A stretch of 64,000 bases of DNA from Latrodectus hesperus (Eukaryota > Arthropoda > Arachnida > Araneae > Theridiidae): the NCBI GenBank assembly GCA_037975125.1, contig JAJQOW010000014.1:5616785-5680784 (forward strand), written 5' to 3'. Position numbers and translations under genes: made by a program. Under the pieces are notes generated by a model. That model searched no databases. It was not told the origin of the DNA and saw only the letters and a list, made by a program, of their open reading frames with translations. Each line of letters begins with the position of its first letter. The stretch's first letter is position 1. Below, piece by piece: positions 30,345 through 45,300 of this stretch.

Positions 30345-33300
30345 CTGCAATGCAAAACAAAAATTTTTAATTAAAATGGCATTCTAAAAATTTTACAATA
30401 TAGTTTTTTAATATTTTTCATTGTATAAGAGATTTTATTTTAAAAATTTAATTTTTTATTAATTTAATTTTAAAATTAGTAGCATATTCAATTTAATTTT
30501 AAATTTCATAGTCAGAAAAAATCAATCTGGGGTAGACAACAATAAACAATTACAATTTCTAATCTTTATATACATGAAATGTGATTTTTTTGCAAAGAAA
30601 ATATAGAAAATTTACTCAACCAGAACTAAATACTAAAATAGTATCATTAATTAGAGAGTGTTCCTTGCTTTGTAAAAGATTTGTAGATATATATTACAGT
30701 GTATGAACAAATTCAGGTTTATATCATTAACAATTTTAAGACAGTAGAAAGATGTTTTCTTTCATGGAAATGTTTATATACAAATATTCACGTGAAAATA
30801 TTTAGTTTAGAAAACTTTTTCATTTAACTAATTATAAATTGTCACAAGAAGACTAAAAAAATGTTAAAATACAAAGTTCACTTAATTTGAAAAAAATGAA
30901 AATACATCAAAACTATTTAAAAAGTTTAAATACTTAAAATTTTGCAACTACAAAGGAAAAACAATATTGTCTTTCACAGAACCTTCGAATGTATGTTGGT
31001 CAACAATAAGCAGGCTATGCACATCCACCTCCATACCACAGTCATCAGCTGATTGCACGCTAGTTTGCAATTTAATGCTAGAATTGGAAACTGAACTGCA
31101 AAAGAAATGTATACACATTCTTCAGACATCTTTTATACAAATAGTCTACTTATTAACAAAAATGATTAACACTTATTATTAAAATTATGCTAATGGCAAA
31201 TCAAAGATTTTACCTGACAGATGTATTTTGAGCTTGAGTACTAGCACTTCTTCTCGTTGGTGTCAGTCCACAACTATCATGATAATCTACTCTAGTTGTA
31301 ATAATACCAAAAGTTTGTGTGCTTTCTTGATATGAAATTCTCCTTAAAAAAGTAAAACAAGAATTTTAGAATTACAAAAACTTCTGAAGAAAAACACATT
31401 GAATTTTCATTAATATGTCATATGCAACAAATCTAAAATATAAAAAATTTAGTAGGAAACAATGTCAATATTTAGTAAATCACCTATAAGTGTAGGAATT
31501 AATCTTTAGCATTGATATATTAAAAAAGACTGATGAAAATATGGAGAAAAAGAAAATATCTAGTTCTAATTTTAATTTAAAAAATATCAATTTTATCATA
31601 GATAATAACTGTAGTTATTACGCATATTAAATATAGTCATTTTACATGTTTTATTCTTTGGAGCAAAATTTTCAAATTAATTATTGTCTGTAAGTACGAA
31701 ATATTAAGGAAATATCACAATATATGTTCATCAGCAAAAATTGTTAACTGAGTAAATTTAATAATGTACTTTTTATTGAAAGCCACAAATAATTTTTAAT
31801 TGAATTTAGTTTGATTTGAAGTATCCTAACTTACCTAGGTGATTCTCCCAATGGAACTGTTCTAATGTGAAGTTTCTGAATTTCATCAATGGTTCCAATC
31901 AAGAGAGAATTATCAAATGAAAGAGCTAAGCTATAAAATATAAAAATAGACCAATATATGTATATATGGTCTTTTTAAAGCAGAAATATATTTAGTATAT
32001 TTACACTATTTTTAAGTATCAAGTTAAAAAAAATTAACCTAATGTTTTGCCATTTATATTTCATAATTTAAAAGCACTCCTTATAAACATTTAATCTGTA
32101 TTTGCCAAGTAAACTACTACTAAAGCTACATATTGCAATTGCTTTAGCATGCAAAAGTGATTTTTTTAAACTCATAATTCTCAGTTTATGTATCACTAAA
32201 TATCAATATTTAACACGGATTATACTTTGCAATTGAAATTGATTTAATGGTTTACATTTTTTAAAAATTTCCATCAAAACTGCCAAAACTGATTTTTTAA
32301 AAATGACAGAAATCTAATTTTTCAAAGTTACATGGTTTCTCATACATTAATTTTAATGTGTTTTTAAGCGTTACAAAAGACAAAAAAAAAAGATAAACTA
32401 TAAAGAAAAAGATTAAAGATATTACTAAGATAAACATTAAAGACAATACTATAAACTAAACACAGATTTTTATTACATGTGTCAAGGCCTGCTTTTTATT
32501 CGAAGTACATGAAATTTATTTAATAACTTTGCAGATTGTGGCATAAAGTATAACAATACACAACATAAATTTGATTGTTTATCACATTATCTCAAAACAT
32601 AGTATTACTAAGACCAAAGACTTAAAAAAAAATAAAACCAAGATCAAAATAAGATTATGAAAGGTAAAATTAAGTAATCAGCAATATACTTATTTTTTAA
32701 AGAAGGGATATCCAAACTTAAAAATGAAATAAAAAAAAATTTAAGTACACAAACAATTTTATTATACTGTTATATGTAATATCAACTTAGATCTCAAAGC
32801 AAAATATAAAGATTAAAATGCATATAATTATATTACATTTCAAAATTATCTCACCTGTCAGGATATCCTTCAGAATTTAATGGACACATATGACTAACTT
32901 CCTTAAGGTTTACATTTGAGAATACAAGTTTATGATTGCTAGAATATATCACAGTTGGTCGATCAGAACAAGCAAATACGTTAGTTGTTGCTAATGATCT
33001 AAATGTTTTGAGAGAAGTTGGCTGCGTTCCCAAAGTTACCTGGAAAAAAATACTTGAACATGTTTACACGAATATAAAAATTTTATTGCTTATTAAAATT
33101 ATGAATAATAAGCATATATGCTAAGTTTCAAATTTTTTAAATCTTACAATTTTTCCAAGCTCTCGTCAATTCATACATGTACACAAAAACATTGATTTGG
33201 GAATGAAACAATTTTCTTATTTTGTAACTAATAACTCTAAGCTAATGTAAGAAAAAATTAAAAAGAAATATAACTCAGATTTACATAAAGGTTAAAAAAA

Positions 33301-36300
33301 GGATACTTCCATCTGCCAATAAATTGCCAAAATGAGAAAAAAATGGAAAAAAAAAATTAATAGGAATTGACACACATTGCAAAATTATATTTTAGATTCA
33401 AGCATAGTTATGTTTACATAAAATTTTATAATAAATCATAATATAAAATATTCACATTTCAAAATTAATCAATTTATTGTTTCGGTAAAATTGAATGTTT
33501 GTTTAAAAATTAAAAGAAATATCTTTTCCAAATTAAAATTTATAAAAAATTAGAAAGTTAGAAAAAAAATTGTAAAATGTGTAATTTTTATCAAGTATTA
33601 TTTTCACCAGAACAATTTCAGGAAATGAAATCTGGTTTTAAAGGGTTTCTTCTAACATTTACAGCCACCCACTTAAAATATTTTTAATACCCTAAGTAGA
33701 TTGGTCATTAATAATTAGACATTATTGAACTTAATTAAAAAAGATTGAAAACGGATTTAAAACCAAAGAAATCAGTTTTATTTAAATAAAGTTTATTTTT
33801 TTATAAAAATATTCTTATTACATATATAAAGGTAAAGCTTTTATACTTAGACTAACTTAAAAATGTCATAAATCTGTACAATTCCACAACAAAGATGTAT
33901 ATTCCCAACTGAACCAAAAACCTTATACAAGGTAGGGCCAAATAGTACACGTTGGCAACTATGAATATTACAATATAATAAGGAAAGGGATTACTAATTA
34001 CTCGTTTGATTTTTTTACTAAGAATATCAAAAATAATAGAATAATGACATATATTATGAAATTTCTAACAATAACAAAAATTTTAACCTTTTTTCTATCA
34101 GCCAGAACACCAGTTTGAGGATTAATTGTAAAATAAAATAAAGATCCATCACCCAAGGCACAAAGTAGATACTGTGTAGTTTCAAAAGCTGCTGCAAGTA
34201 TTGACCTTGGAATAATATCTAATAAAATGTTAATAAGAATTAAATAAAAGAATATTTAAATTAAAGAAATAACTTTAATACAAATCTATTTAAAAAATAT
34301 TCTTTGAATTTAATTAGTATATGTTGGTATTCTAACATAAAAAGTGATACAAGTAACAAGAAGAATAATGCTTCATTACAAAGATTAAACATAAAATATA
34401 ATTATACTAATTTAGAAAAAAATTCAGTATGTTTCTCCCATTTAAATAGAAAACACCTAGAATAATGTGAAAAATAATAAATTTGCATAAGATTTACTAG
34501 CGGATTAATTTTACATAAATACAATGCAAACAAAAAATAAATAAAATTTCTAAAAATTAGTTTTCCTAACACGATGTTAGATTTCCTTAGTAAAAATAAG
34601 AGTTATAAAAAATATTTATAAAATATTTGTCTAAATACATAAAGAACTACAATCAATATAAAAGTTTTCAAGAAAATAAAAAAGATACATGCAAAAGTAA
34701 TTATTTTAAAAGTTGAAGCTTATATTTAGTCATAAAATGAAAATTCTAAAGCCATGCTTTTTGTGTTCTATATTTATAATGAATAATGATTTAAGAAAAA
34801 AAACTTAACTAGAAAACTAGATTTTAGAATTAAATGTAAAGCTTAATAAGCATTTTGATAAAACAAAATTTTAGAATTTAATTCAGGAAATTTTATTACA
34901 TTAAAAGAATTTTAATTAAATGAACAGCATAATGTTTAACCCTTTAACTGTCATGCCTGAGATAATATCGGGCACAGCACTGGTGTTCAAAAATGTTATG
35001 CCTGTGTATTACTCGGGGTAATTTTTTTTTTGAGTGCATCATATTGTTATACCCGAATATATATCGGGAGACATTTATTTAGTCTTGATCTGTTTGCCAA
35101 ACCCAACTGTATCTTGGGAAAAGTTAATGTGCACTAAATTCAATAGATAGCAGCATTTTACTGAGCATTTCGAAGGTTAGATGTTAGAAGTTCTTTTGTT
35201 CAAAGTGACAACTTGTGTACCCAAATCATCAAAATAACTTGACAGTTAAAGGGTTAATAGAGAAGTTATCTAGAATTTGTGTGACAAGTTTGAATTTTTT
35301 TTTTTCTATAACAGTTGTAACAATTAAATATTTGAATGTAATAGAAAATCGGTATCAACACATACTAAACCTTTCCTCGCAGAATTTTGAACTCAGCATG
35401 TTTTTTAAGCAGGAGTAACTTTTTAATTAATTAAAAAAATGTTACTATATAGAAGTATAATCAAAATGATTATGCATGTTAGAAGATTGAAGTATTAATT
35501 TCAAAACATTACTTAGTTATATTTCTTACAATAAAACCACTTTTTCATTGAAATTCATATTTAATAGACATAAAAATAATTTATTTTTAACCGCATTTAG
35601 ATATTTATAAAACTGAAATTAATCTTAATGAATTAAAATACTAACCACCACCCAGCATTTCTTTATACAACTCTTTTAAAGATGGAAGGCTTAAAATGCG
35701 TATAGAAATATCTGTCCAGCATCCCACAGCACAAAATGAGGTTTTCCCTGATGAATCTAGAGAATTTACATCTAAACATGCTACTTCAAATTCCAGTACA
35801 GTATGGCTAGAAAAATAAAACATTTAATTGACTGAAAAGCAAATTGAAAAACAACTATTATTTAAATAAAAACAGAGAACATAGTATAAAAATATTGCAT
35901 AACTCTGCATTAAATTGAAAATAAAATACATAATTATTAGAGTCTCTTTTAAATACAAAGCAAGATGTTAGGCTCACATAAATACAGCAAAAATTGCAAA
36001 ATGAAAATGAATTTTTTAAGCTTCTCATAATTTTACTACCACATACCAAAGTAGGAAATATACAGTAAAACTTATGATTGAAAGAACATGTTATATTTTG
36101 TTTTTAATAAATACAAATTATAGTAAACAATAAGGGAAAAAATAAAACAAATTTAAATAAATTTTCATGACTAATTTAAAGAGATATTTATGCATAAAAC
36201 AAGAAAAAAGAGAAAAAGACCTAACATATAATGTTAGAAAATAATTTAAAAAATTTTTATTTAACAAAAGTAAAATGCTTATAGTTAAAATGAAAATATG

Positions 36301-39300
36301 TACAACAAATATATTTCTTATGTTTATTTCTAGAAGTAAGATTTTTTATGTATCAAAAACAATATGAAAACGAAAACTTTTTCATAGTGCATTTACCCAT
36401 AAACTAGTGAACATTTTTCTGCTGCCTGTTTTACTTAATCATCAGGATCTGATTCAGCTATTGTTAATAAGATTGCTTTTTAACAAAGTCTACTTCACAT
36501 TTTCAACCTTCCTCAATGCTTTTAATTATCAAATAATTTCTGAATTTGCATAGAGAGATGCATAGACATCTCTATATTTAAGCTTTCAATGTGTGTAAAT
36601 GAAATTTTATAATTAAAGTCAGAATTAAATAATAAAGCTCCTGAATTGTTCATGCTATTGCTTTAGCCAAATTGATAATTAGAATCCATAAAACATTAAT
36701 ATTCTGTAAATATTGATGAAAAAGCAAAACTAATTAAACATAGAACTGTTGTAAAATCTTGGATTTTTCATTATAGATACAAACTTCACATTTAAATGAA
36801 TTACAATTATAACTAATTCCTTTTATCAATATATAATTGGAGATGTAACTTTTAAAATAACTTCGATTTAATGAAAATTTATAGTTTTAAGATCGACAAT
36901 TCCAAAGACAATAAAAGTAATCAATAAGCTAATTAAAAAATTGATTTGACAAGAATGAAAGGAAACAATTAAGATTATTATTGAGAATATTCCACAATAT
37001 TGAAAATGCATAAAATAATTTTGTAATTTACCGATATTAGTGAAAAATAAATAGTGAAATATCATTTATAATTAAGCAAATAATATCTTTGTCAATTATA
37101 CACCATTTCATAACATACTCAATAATCTTATAATATAGTAAAATATAACTAAAGTATTATCATATTGAAATAACCACAGTGAGGATCATTTATATCACAT
37201 ACACATTTTTTGATTTACAAAAATTCTTGTTCAAATTGAAAAAGATCAAAATTATTTATAATATAAGTAATAATTTAGAATACATTAAAAACACATTCAA
37301 AACAAGGCACCACTAACATTTACATACCAGAAAGAAGTCAATCTAAATATATAACTTTAAATTAAAGTAAAGCAGAAATTATCCAAATAACTTTCATCAT
37401 ATAACCCAATTTAATTTCATATTATTAAACATGTTTTTACATGTATAATCATTAACATATTCACACATTTTATACCATATACTAAATAGTAAAAATAGTA
37501 ATATTATAATTAATTAACATGTTTTACTATATTTCTTTAAAACTTAGTACAATACTTTAATGATAAAAAGCATGCATAATCTAAGAGCAAATAACTGTTA
37601 CTGAATTCAATATCACTTATATTGTTATTCAAATATATGCTTTATACAATCTCATTTTTAAAACGTTACCCAATACCTTAATTATAAAAACAAATTATAT
37701 TTTTTATTAAACACAAATATGAAAATTCCACTGTATCAGTTACTGACAAATAACTTAAAAGACTAACACCAAAACTTCAACCATTTTTCAAAGACATTAC
37801 TTTATTAAAATAAATGTTTTAATACACACTGTGTTTAGTCACATTAATGCAATCACCACATACTTTTTGACGTCAACATTAAATAACTAGTCACAGAAGA
37901 CAGGGAGCAGCTCACTGCAGTAGAGTGTATATAAAAAGTGTGTGTGGACTTGGAAAACACTGCAATGCTTGGGGTAATACAGAAAGAGAGTGGTTTATTC
38001 AATGTCCAAAAGGCCATGCTCATTGGCTTTCAGATTAAAACTGAAATAATTTTTGAAATGGCTAAGTTTGTGAACTATTTGTTTGTTGCTGTGATAAAAT
38101 TATATTTGCTTGGAAAAATGGGACCATCCAAAATCAGTGATGCTGCAAATATGGATCATCATAGGAAATAGATGACAGAGTTAAATGACTGCTGAGATGC
38201 ATTCCGGTGAATAGACATGTTACAGTTAACTGAATGACCAGATGAGCCAATGGCCACTAATAGAGCCTCCCAAACTACTGTTCAAAGAATGATGCTGCAC
38301 CTGAAACTCTGAAGTAGATTCCCAATTCATGCTAACTGGCATTCATTGATGGCTAAGGCTGGAATTTGCATGTAAGTACTGTAACTGGACATCCACTGAG
38401 GGGCGTTGGACAGCATTTTTGAATTAATCACATTTTATGCTCCATTGTACAGAATGAAATTGGTGTATACAATGTGAAACTTCTGAAAGCAAATAACAGG
38501 CAACAATTGACTGAATGATCAAGCCTGGAGTATTATGGTCTGGGGCATGTTTTCTGAACATTGTCTGACTTCATTGATCATTGTGCTTAGAGGTGAAAAC
38601 TATGATGCACGATGATTCAATAAACATGCATTTCTGTCTTCTTGGGATGATGGCACTTACCAGCAGGACAATGTGAGATGTTATAAAACTAGCAGTATAT
38701 ATGTGTAGTTCAAAGAGCACCAGGAGGAATTTATTTTCAGCTCTGGCCAGCAAACTCATCCGACTTAAACCCCATCGGAAAGCTGTGGCAATTGGGTTGT
38801 TTGCAACATAGATTCTAAACTGCATAAGCTAAAGCAGATGGACACAGCATAACTCAACATCTTACTTTCAGAAACACAATAGACTCTCTTCCTATATGTC
38901 TCGTAACAGTTCATTCTACGAATGTTGATTATCTTGGCTTGTGACTGGACTATGTAGTTTATTTATAATAACAATAAATTATAGTTCTTATAGTATATTA
39001 AATCTAATAAACACTACATTCTTCTTCTTCTTCTTCTTAGAATTGGGTTTGTATGTCATTGGGCACCTCTGCTTTTATCAGCATTTTGTACCATTAACTC
39101 CAAACCCAATGTTTCCTAGTTCCAGTTGCTCGGATCTCCCACTTTATTAATAAAGTCCGATAACCCTTTAATGGAGTCTAGGTGTAACTCTCTAGTATGG
39201 ATGATGCCTAAAGAGGTTAATCTAGGGAGGGCAAGAGCCTCGCATTCATAAATGATATGCTCTGCCGTTTCCTCTTGCGTATGACATTTCCAGCAGATAG

Positions 39301-42300
39301 GGTCTTGCTGAAATAGTCCCATCTGGTCAGAGAGTCAGTCATACTAGGGATAGCTTCCTGACTTTCACCAGAAGATGGTTTGGAGGTCATTTCTACCTCA
39401 AGTGAAGGATTCATTACTGCCCCTTGACAAGACAGCCTCTGAGTTCACTTGTCTTTTTCAGCAAGGTCAACTTCAGAGGCATCACCTGTAGATGCAGAAA
39501 GGCTTGTTATTTCTTGTGTCTTTTCAGCCACAAGATAACAATTTATAAGCTCAGGTAATATAAGTCCACCCAGCATTGCCTGAGATACTGGGCAAGGCAA
39601 ATTACTCTAGAAGTTTGCCAGGCAACTAGAGGCTCCGTTAAGACACCAATACCGCGGTGCCAATTAGCCCTAGGCACGGAACGCATAACACCAGGGTTTA
39701 CGGGAGCTGGTTCGCGGCCTCTGATTCTATATTCAAGGCTATCCTGTCATTCCTACAGGACGTTCGGTGATCCACCGCCTACCGACGCGCCTGGTAGCTG
39801 CTCAGGCCCCAGGAACACTACATTAAATGAGTTTTTTTTCAATTTTTTTAATGCAAGATCAATTTTAAATATTTTTTAAATACAGTCAGTGCTTATTTGA
39901 AAAATAATGAAATTCCTGAGCTAACGATAAAAATAAATAGTTATATTTCACAGAATTACTTTATTACATTAAAAATAAATATTTATTCCAAGATATACTG
40001 TTCTAAATAACACAAAAATCAATTACCCTACTTGTCTTAACTCCTCTTTATAAATTTCAAAATAATACAAATCAGTTCGAATTGCTACAACAACTTGTGA
40101 TGTGTTTGCTGCAACAACACATATTATTTGTCCAGGAGGCGGCATCCATTGACTAAGAACAGTTTTTGTTGGCCTACTTATTAGACGAATTGAAGTAGCT
40201 GTAACCTATGGAAAATAAATAAAATATATTAGTAAAAAGTTTAAAAAACTTTTTTCAAAATGCAAAATAAATCTAAGTAGTAACATATTAAAAAATTAAC
40301 TATAAAAAAAATTGAGATAATGGGATTAAAATTATATAAAATCCACAATTGAATTAAGGTTTAAAATTTTAAAAATAAATTAATATATATTTTACATACC
40401 AAAAAAAAATTCCAAAGCTTTTGTATCATTAATTGACTCATGTAGAAGGTATCCCTTTTGCAAAGATAATTTTTGAAAATAAAATCTTACATTTACTAAT
40501 TCTTGAATTAATACATTTATAAATATAAAAATAATTTAAAATGTAACATTAAAAATCTACCAAAAAAAATTCTGATGAAACTTAATTTAATTTACAGGGC
40601 ATGCTTTGAAGTAAACTTAGAAAACAAGATTAGTTTCTTCTCGTGTAACATTTTACAAAAAATCTGAAAATATTCATTTTACCTGAACAATTTGATCAAA
40701 TAGAACATTTGCACATAAAAACGTTTGCTGACTGATATCGATTCCAGCTACATTTGTTTCTTCTACTTCTTCTCCAGCTAAAGTTAGAACTCTAAAAAGA
40801 AATGACATTTTCACCAATGGAATTAAGTTTCAAGTACTAAAATAAAGGACATTTGATCAACATTTTAAGGTGTAAAAACTACTTCAAATTCTAAAAATAA
40901 GAAAACTTTTTAATTTATGGCATTTTGTTTGATGATAGTAATCAACATTACCTAAACAAGTTAAGTAAAAGCCCCATGAAAAGAGAAAAATGCAAATACC
41001 ATTTCAAAGATTTTGAGATTACATATTTTACAGTTTTTGAGGTAATATGATTATTATTTTATAGAGCATTATGTTTATTGTTTTTTTTAAATACTCCTTT
41101 AGGGCTGAATATTGTTCAGTTATTTGTTTACAAGTAGATCCTAATATCAATCATAGTGACTGTGTATATTTTTAGAACAGATAGTCAACAGAATTCAATA
41201 ATAAAATCTAAGCACTAATTTTCTCTTTTGCTATTGGAAAAATGCCCTTCCCCTATTTATATATAAACAGTAAATAAAACTTTTAACTTAATTAACTTTT
41301 TTAAAAAAATAATGGTGGACATTGGGTGACTAACCCTTTGCCACAACAAGGCTCTGGAAACTGCTACTCATTTATTATCATTTGGTGGTTACCTGTGAAC
41401 TAAAATACTGAGGAGAGTAGCATTACCCCTGACATACCAGCACAAACCAATTTGCAAGGTGGGCTACATTTATGCATCATTTTAGAGGAAAAGGCAAAGA
41501 AACATTCATATCTGAACTGGGATTCAAACCCAGTACCAACAGCCTAGGAGTCTGAAACCTAACCACTCAGTCATCCGTTGGCAACTTAATATAAATTTAA
41601 AGTACCTTTCTAATAATGTGCAAACAAATTCAAAGATGCCAAAGAATTTAAATAAGCATTTAACTTATAATGAAATAACAAAGTATCATTTGATCAATCC
41701 AAGAGCACTGGAGGAATTTCTTAAAACTTAAGCTATTTTCTAAAGTAAAGGTTAAAGATACGAGCAATGACTAAATCACTGCTTGTATAGTTTTCATATT
41801 AACTATAATTAAAAACAATCTGATTTACTTTTTTCTTTTTTATGTTTAAGTAAACTGGTATGACTTAAAACTTGTGAAAATCACATATTTTCTACAAAAA
41901 ATTGCTTACAACAAAAAGCTGGAAATTTATCCTCTGAACACACTTTACAAAACTGCCATTAACAAAATCGCCATATTTGTTCTTACAATCAGTAGAAAGA
42001 TAAATAACTGAATTTTTTTTATTTTGAAGCATTTCAGTTGTTAGCACTTATCAGTCCTTTAAAATTTACAAATTAAAAAAGCTTGTTTACAAAAATTTTC
42101 TGAACTACTGTCAGGAAAAGATAATGTGACCAATCAAGCTATTGATTGATATGTAATGGGTTGGTTCTTTTTTGCATGACAACTCTCACAACAATTGTCA
42201 CAGGCCATTCTCTCATGATACCATTAAAAAAGTTATCCTTTATTTGTCCACATGCTTTTACAGAACACTTCTATTTCAAACAGAAAACAGGAGTGATCTT

Positions 42301-45300
42301 CATTTCCTCATTCAAAATTGAAATAATAATATAATAAATAAATTAAATTAACTAAAGAATTTTAGAATTATGATATAAAATTATGGACTTTTAAGAAAAA
42401 GATTTTTTCTGAAAGTTCAGAGCAACTACAAAGTCTGACAATTAAATGTAAATTTCACAAATTAATTTGAATACTTTTCAATTCATATTTTGAGCAAAAA
42501 TGATATTATAAAGAAATTATGTAACTCTATAAAAATTATAAGATATAATCCCAGAAAATAAGTAAAAATTAAACATTTTGTTATGATACCAAAAAGATCA
42601 GTTGAAATTAGTCTATTTTATCATATTAACAGACAAAAAGCAAATAAAAACAACAAAAACATAAATATTATAATATAACTTAATTACAATAAACTAACTT
42701 AGAAAAAATTTAACTTAGAATAAAATTTCATAAATAGCATCACACAACACTGTTAAATTATATCTAGTGAATGATTTTATTATACCCAGAAATAATTTAC
42801 CTGGTTTGTCCAACAAAAGATAAAATCAAAGTATCATCAAAATTTTCACTTTCAACTCTTAAAGGCCATAACCCCTTTACACCTGGCAAATCTATGCTAG
42901 CATGTTCATGAATGCCAATTCCATTACGTATTATGCGTAGGGAGCCTTCTTTATAAGCACCAGAGCACGTAACAAGCTAAAAAAACATTGAATCAAAATT
43001 CATTTAGACGAAAAAATTATATTTTAGTGAAATTATGAATTACTTTTCATATTACATTAGTTATTGATATTAATGTATTGATAGAAGTAATAAAAACAGA
43101 TGTACACATGAACACAAAATATTGAAATGAACTGATAAAGAAGTTAAACTTACCTGACCCTGCCCTTGTCGTTCTAAATCAACAACACACATATCAACGA
43201 TTGGTCCTAAGTTAGTAAATGTTTCCATAACTTCAGTATAAGTACCATGTTCATTTGCAGTTGAAGTAAGTTTGATAAGTTGAGAATCACCGAGTCTAGA
43301 GCCAACATATACTACTCCATTATCTAAGTATGTTAAGCATTCTGGTATTGTTATCTAAAAATCAGAAGATCAGTTAGGTTTTAATTAAATTCACAATCAA
43401 TTATATAACAGAATAATTTTTGATTAATAAAAATTAAGGTTTCTGCTCCCAATTTTTATTTTTCATAAAGACCAGCTGATATAAATGACTTTTTTTTTTA
43501 TTCTACATCAACCAATTTTTATTTAAGAGACAAATTTAAAAATATAGTTAATGAAACGAGAAATTTGAACAGTCAAACTAACTACTAAACAAAATATTAA
43601 AAATTTATTTTTTATTACTCTAGCACAAAATAATCTATTCTGAATAGATTTTGTAAATTTAGGGAAATTTTAAACTACAGTGTTGGTAAAACTTATTAGA
43701 AGAGCAAGAGTAAAAAACTGACGATTATCAGATAAACCTATTAACAAATGAATTATTATGAATACGGTAAGCAATAAGTTCTTATGTTCAACCTTTTATT
43801 TATACAAACATTAAAATTCTACTTTTAGAGTAATTTCAGTGTTAGTTCTTAATTTTACAGACTTAACCAACAGATCTTAAAGAGAAATATTTTGAAACCA
43901 CTACATTAAATAGCATTAAAATAAGATTGCCAAAATTTTCAGAAATGAAAACAGTTACTTAAAATTGAAATACATTCACTAATAAGAATAAAAAAACATC
44001 ACAACATCTCAATGCTTAAATTTTAATGTATGAATGAATCGGTGCTATGTTCTTTAGGTATACTTTGTTCATTTAAATAGTAATGCATAATGGCACAATT
44101 AATCTGATTGCATTAATATAACTTTTAAATTATATTAATATAATTTATTTATAATTATTTCAGTTTAAGAATCAAGCAAAAAATTAATGCATTAATATAT
44201 TTCCAAAGCATAGAAATTTTATTTTGTTCTAGCAAAACAAGAAAAAGGAGGTATAATTCAAAAAAATTTATAAGAGGACAAAAATTAACTGCACAGTAAT
44301 ACATAAAACTCCTTTAAAAAATTAAGACTTAATAAAGATAAGTAAAAAAAATTCTTAATCCAAATGGTGTGTTATAAAAGTTAAATTTTATACTTCACAG
44401 AAACGTTTAGTGTAAGAGGGGTTACTTGCTTGAAACAGAGATTTCGAGCCACTGCAAATATAAGTACCAAAAGTGGTAAACAAATAAACTATTGAATTAA
44501 AAGACAGCTGTCAATTTTAATAACAACTTTGTTAGATTATAAAACGAAGTTGAAGACATTAAATATATGTTGTGAAAAGTTACTTAAAAACCAGAAATAC
44601 AAATACTTCAAATGAATAGAGTAATTTTTTCTAAATCATATCAAATTATATTTTTTATATTTGAGGTCTGTATGAAACAAATTTCTATCACTAAATAAAT
44701 TTTTATTATCTTACTTCACCAAGAAATTCAAATTTCAGATCTTTCACAACAACTGTACCATCCATTTGCTCTTCTTTTTCAAGTAACAGCATGAATAATC
44801 TACCACTCATATTTCCTAGTAAGTAACGGGAACCATTTTCATCAACTCTGCAGTAGCAATTAATCACACTTTGCTAAAATAAAAAAATTTAAAAATAAAA
44901 CTTAAATAAAAGTTCCTAAAAATCATCATTACTAAAAAATAATTTAAACTTTTAGCAAATTAATAAAAAAGCAAATCACAAATTAAAAAACTAATGATTA
45001 CAAATTTATCTAAGACAATGGAATGCATATTTTGCTAATATCTTTATTCTGCTCTATGTTAAATATTGTTAAGCAGAATGAATATATAAAAAATATATTA
45101 AATATTAATAAAAAATGTTATACAAGTATAAATTTACACTTTTAATTAAAAAAATGGATAACCTTGATCATAGAAGGAGCTATAGCTATGTGCTTTTCAC
45201 CATGATAGTAAGTTATAGATTCTTGTCCAATAACTATTGCTCCACAAAATGGTGCTGGAACTGAAATTCAAATATTTCAAATAAACATTAATAATTTAAA

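Noticed and set aside
37938..38171. 77-codon frame as a novel small gene
   Set aside because: It is the N-terminal part of a decayed Tc1-like transposase.
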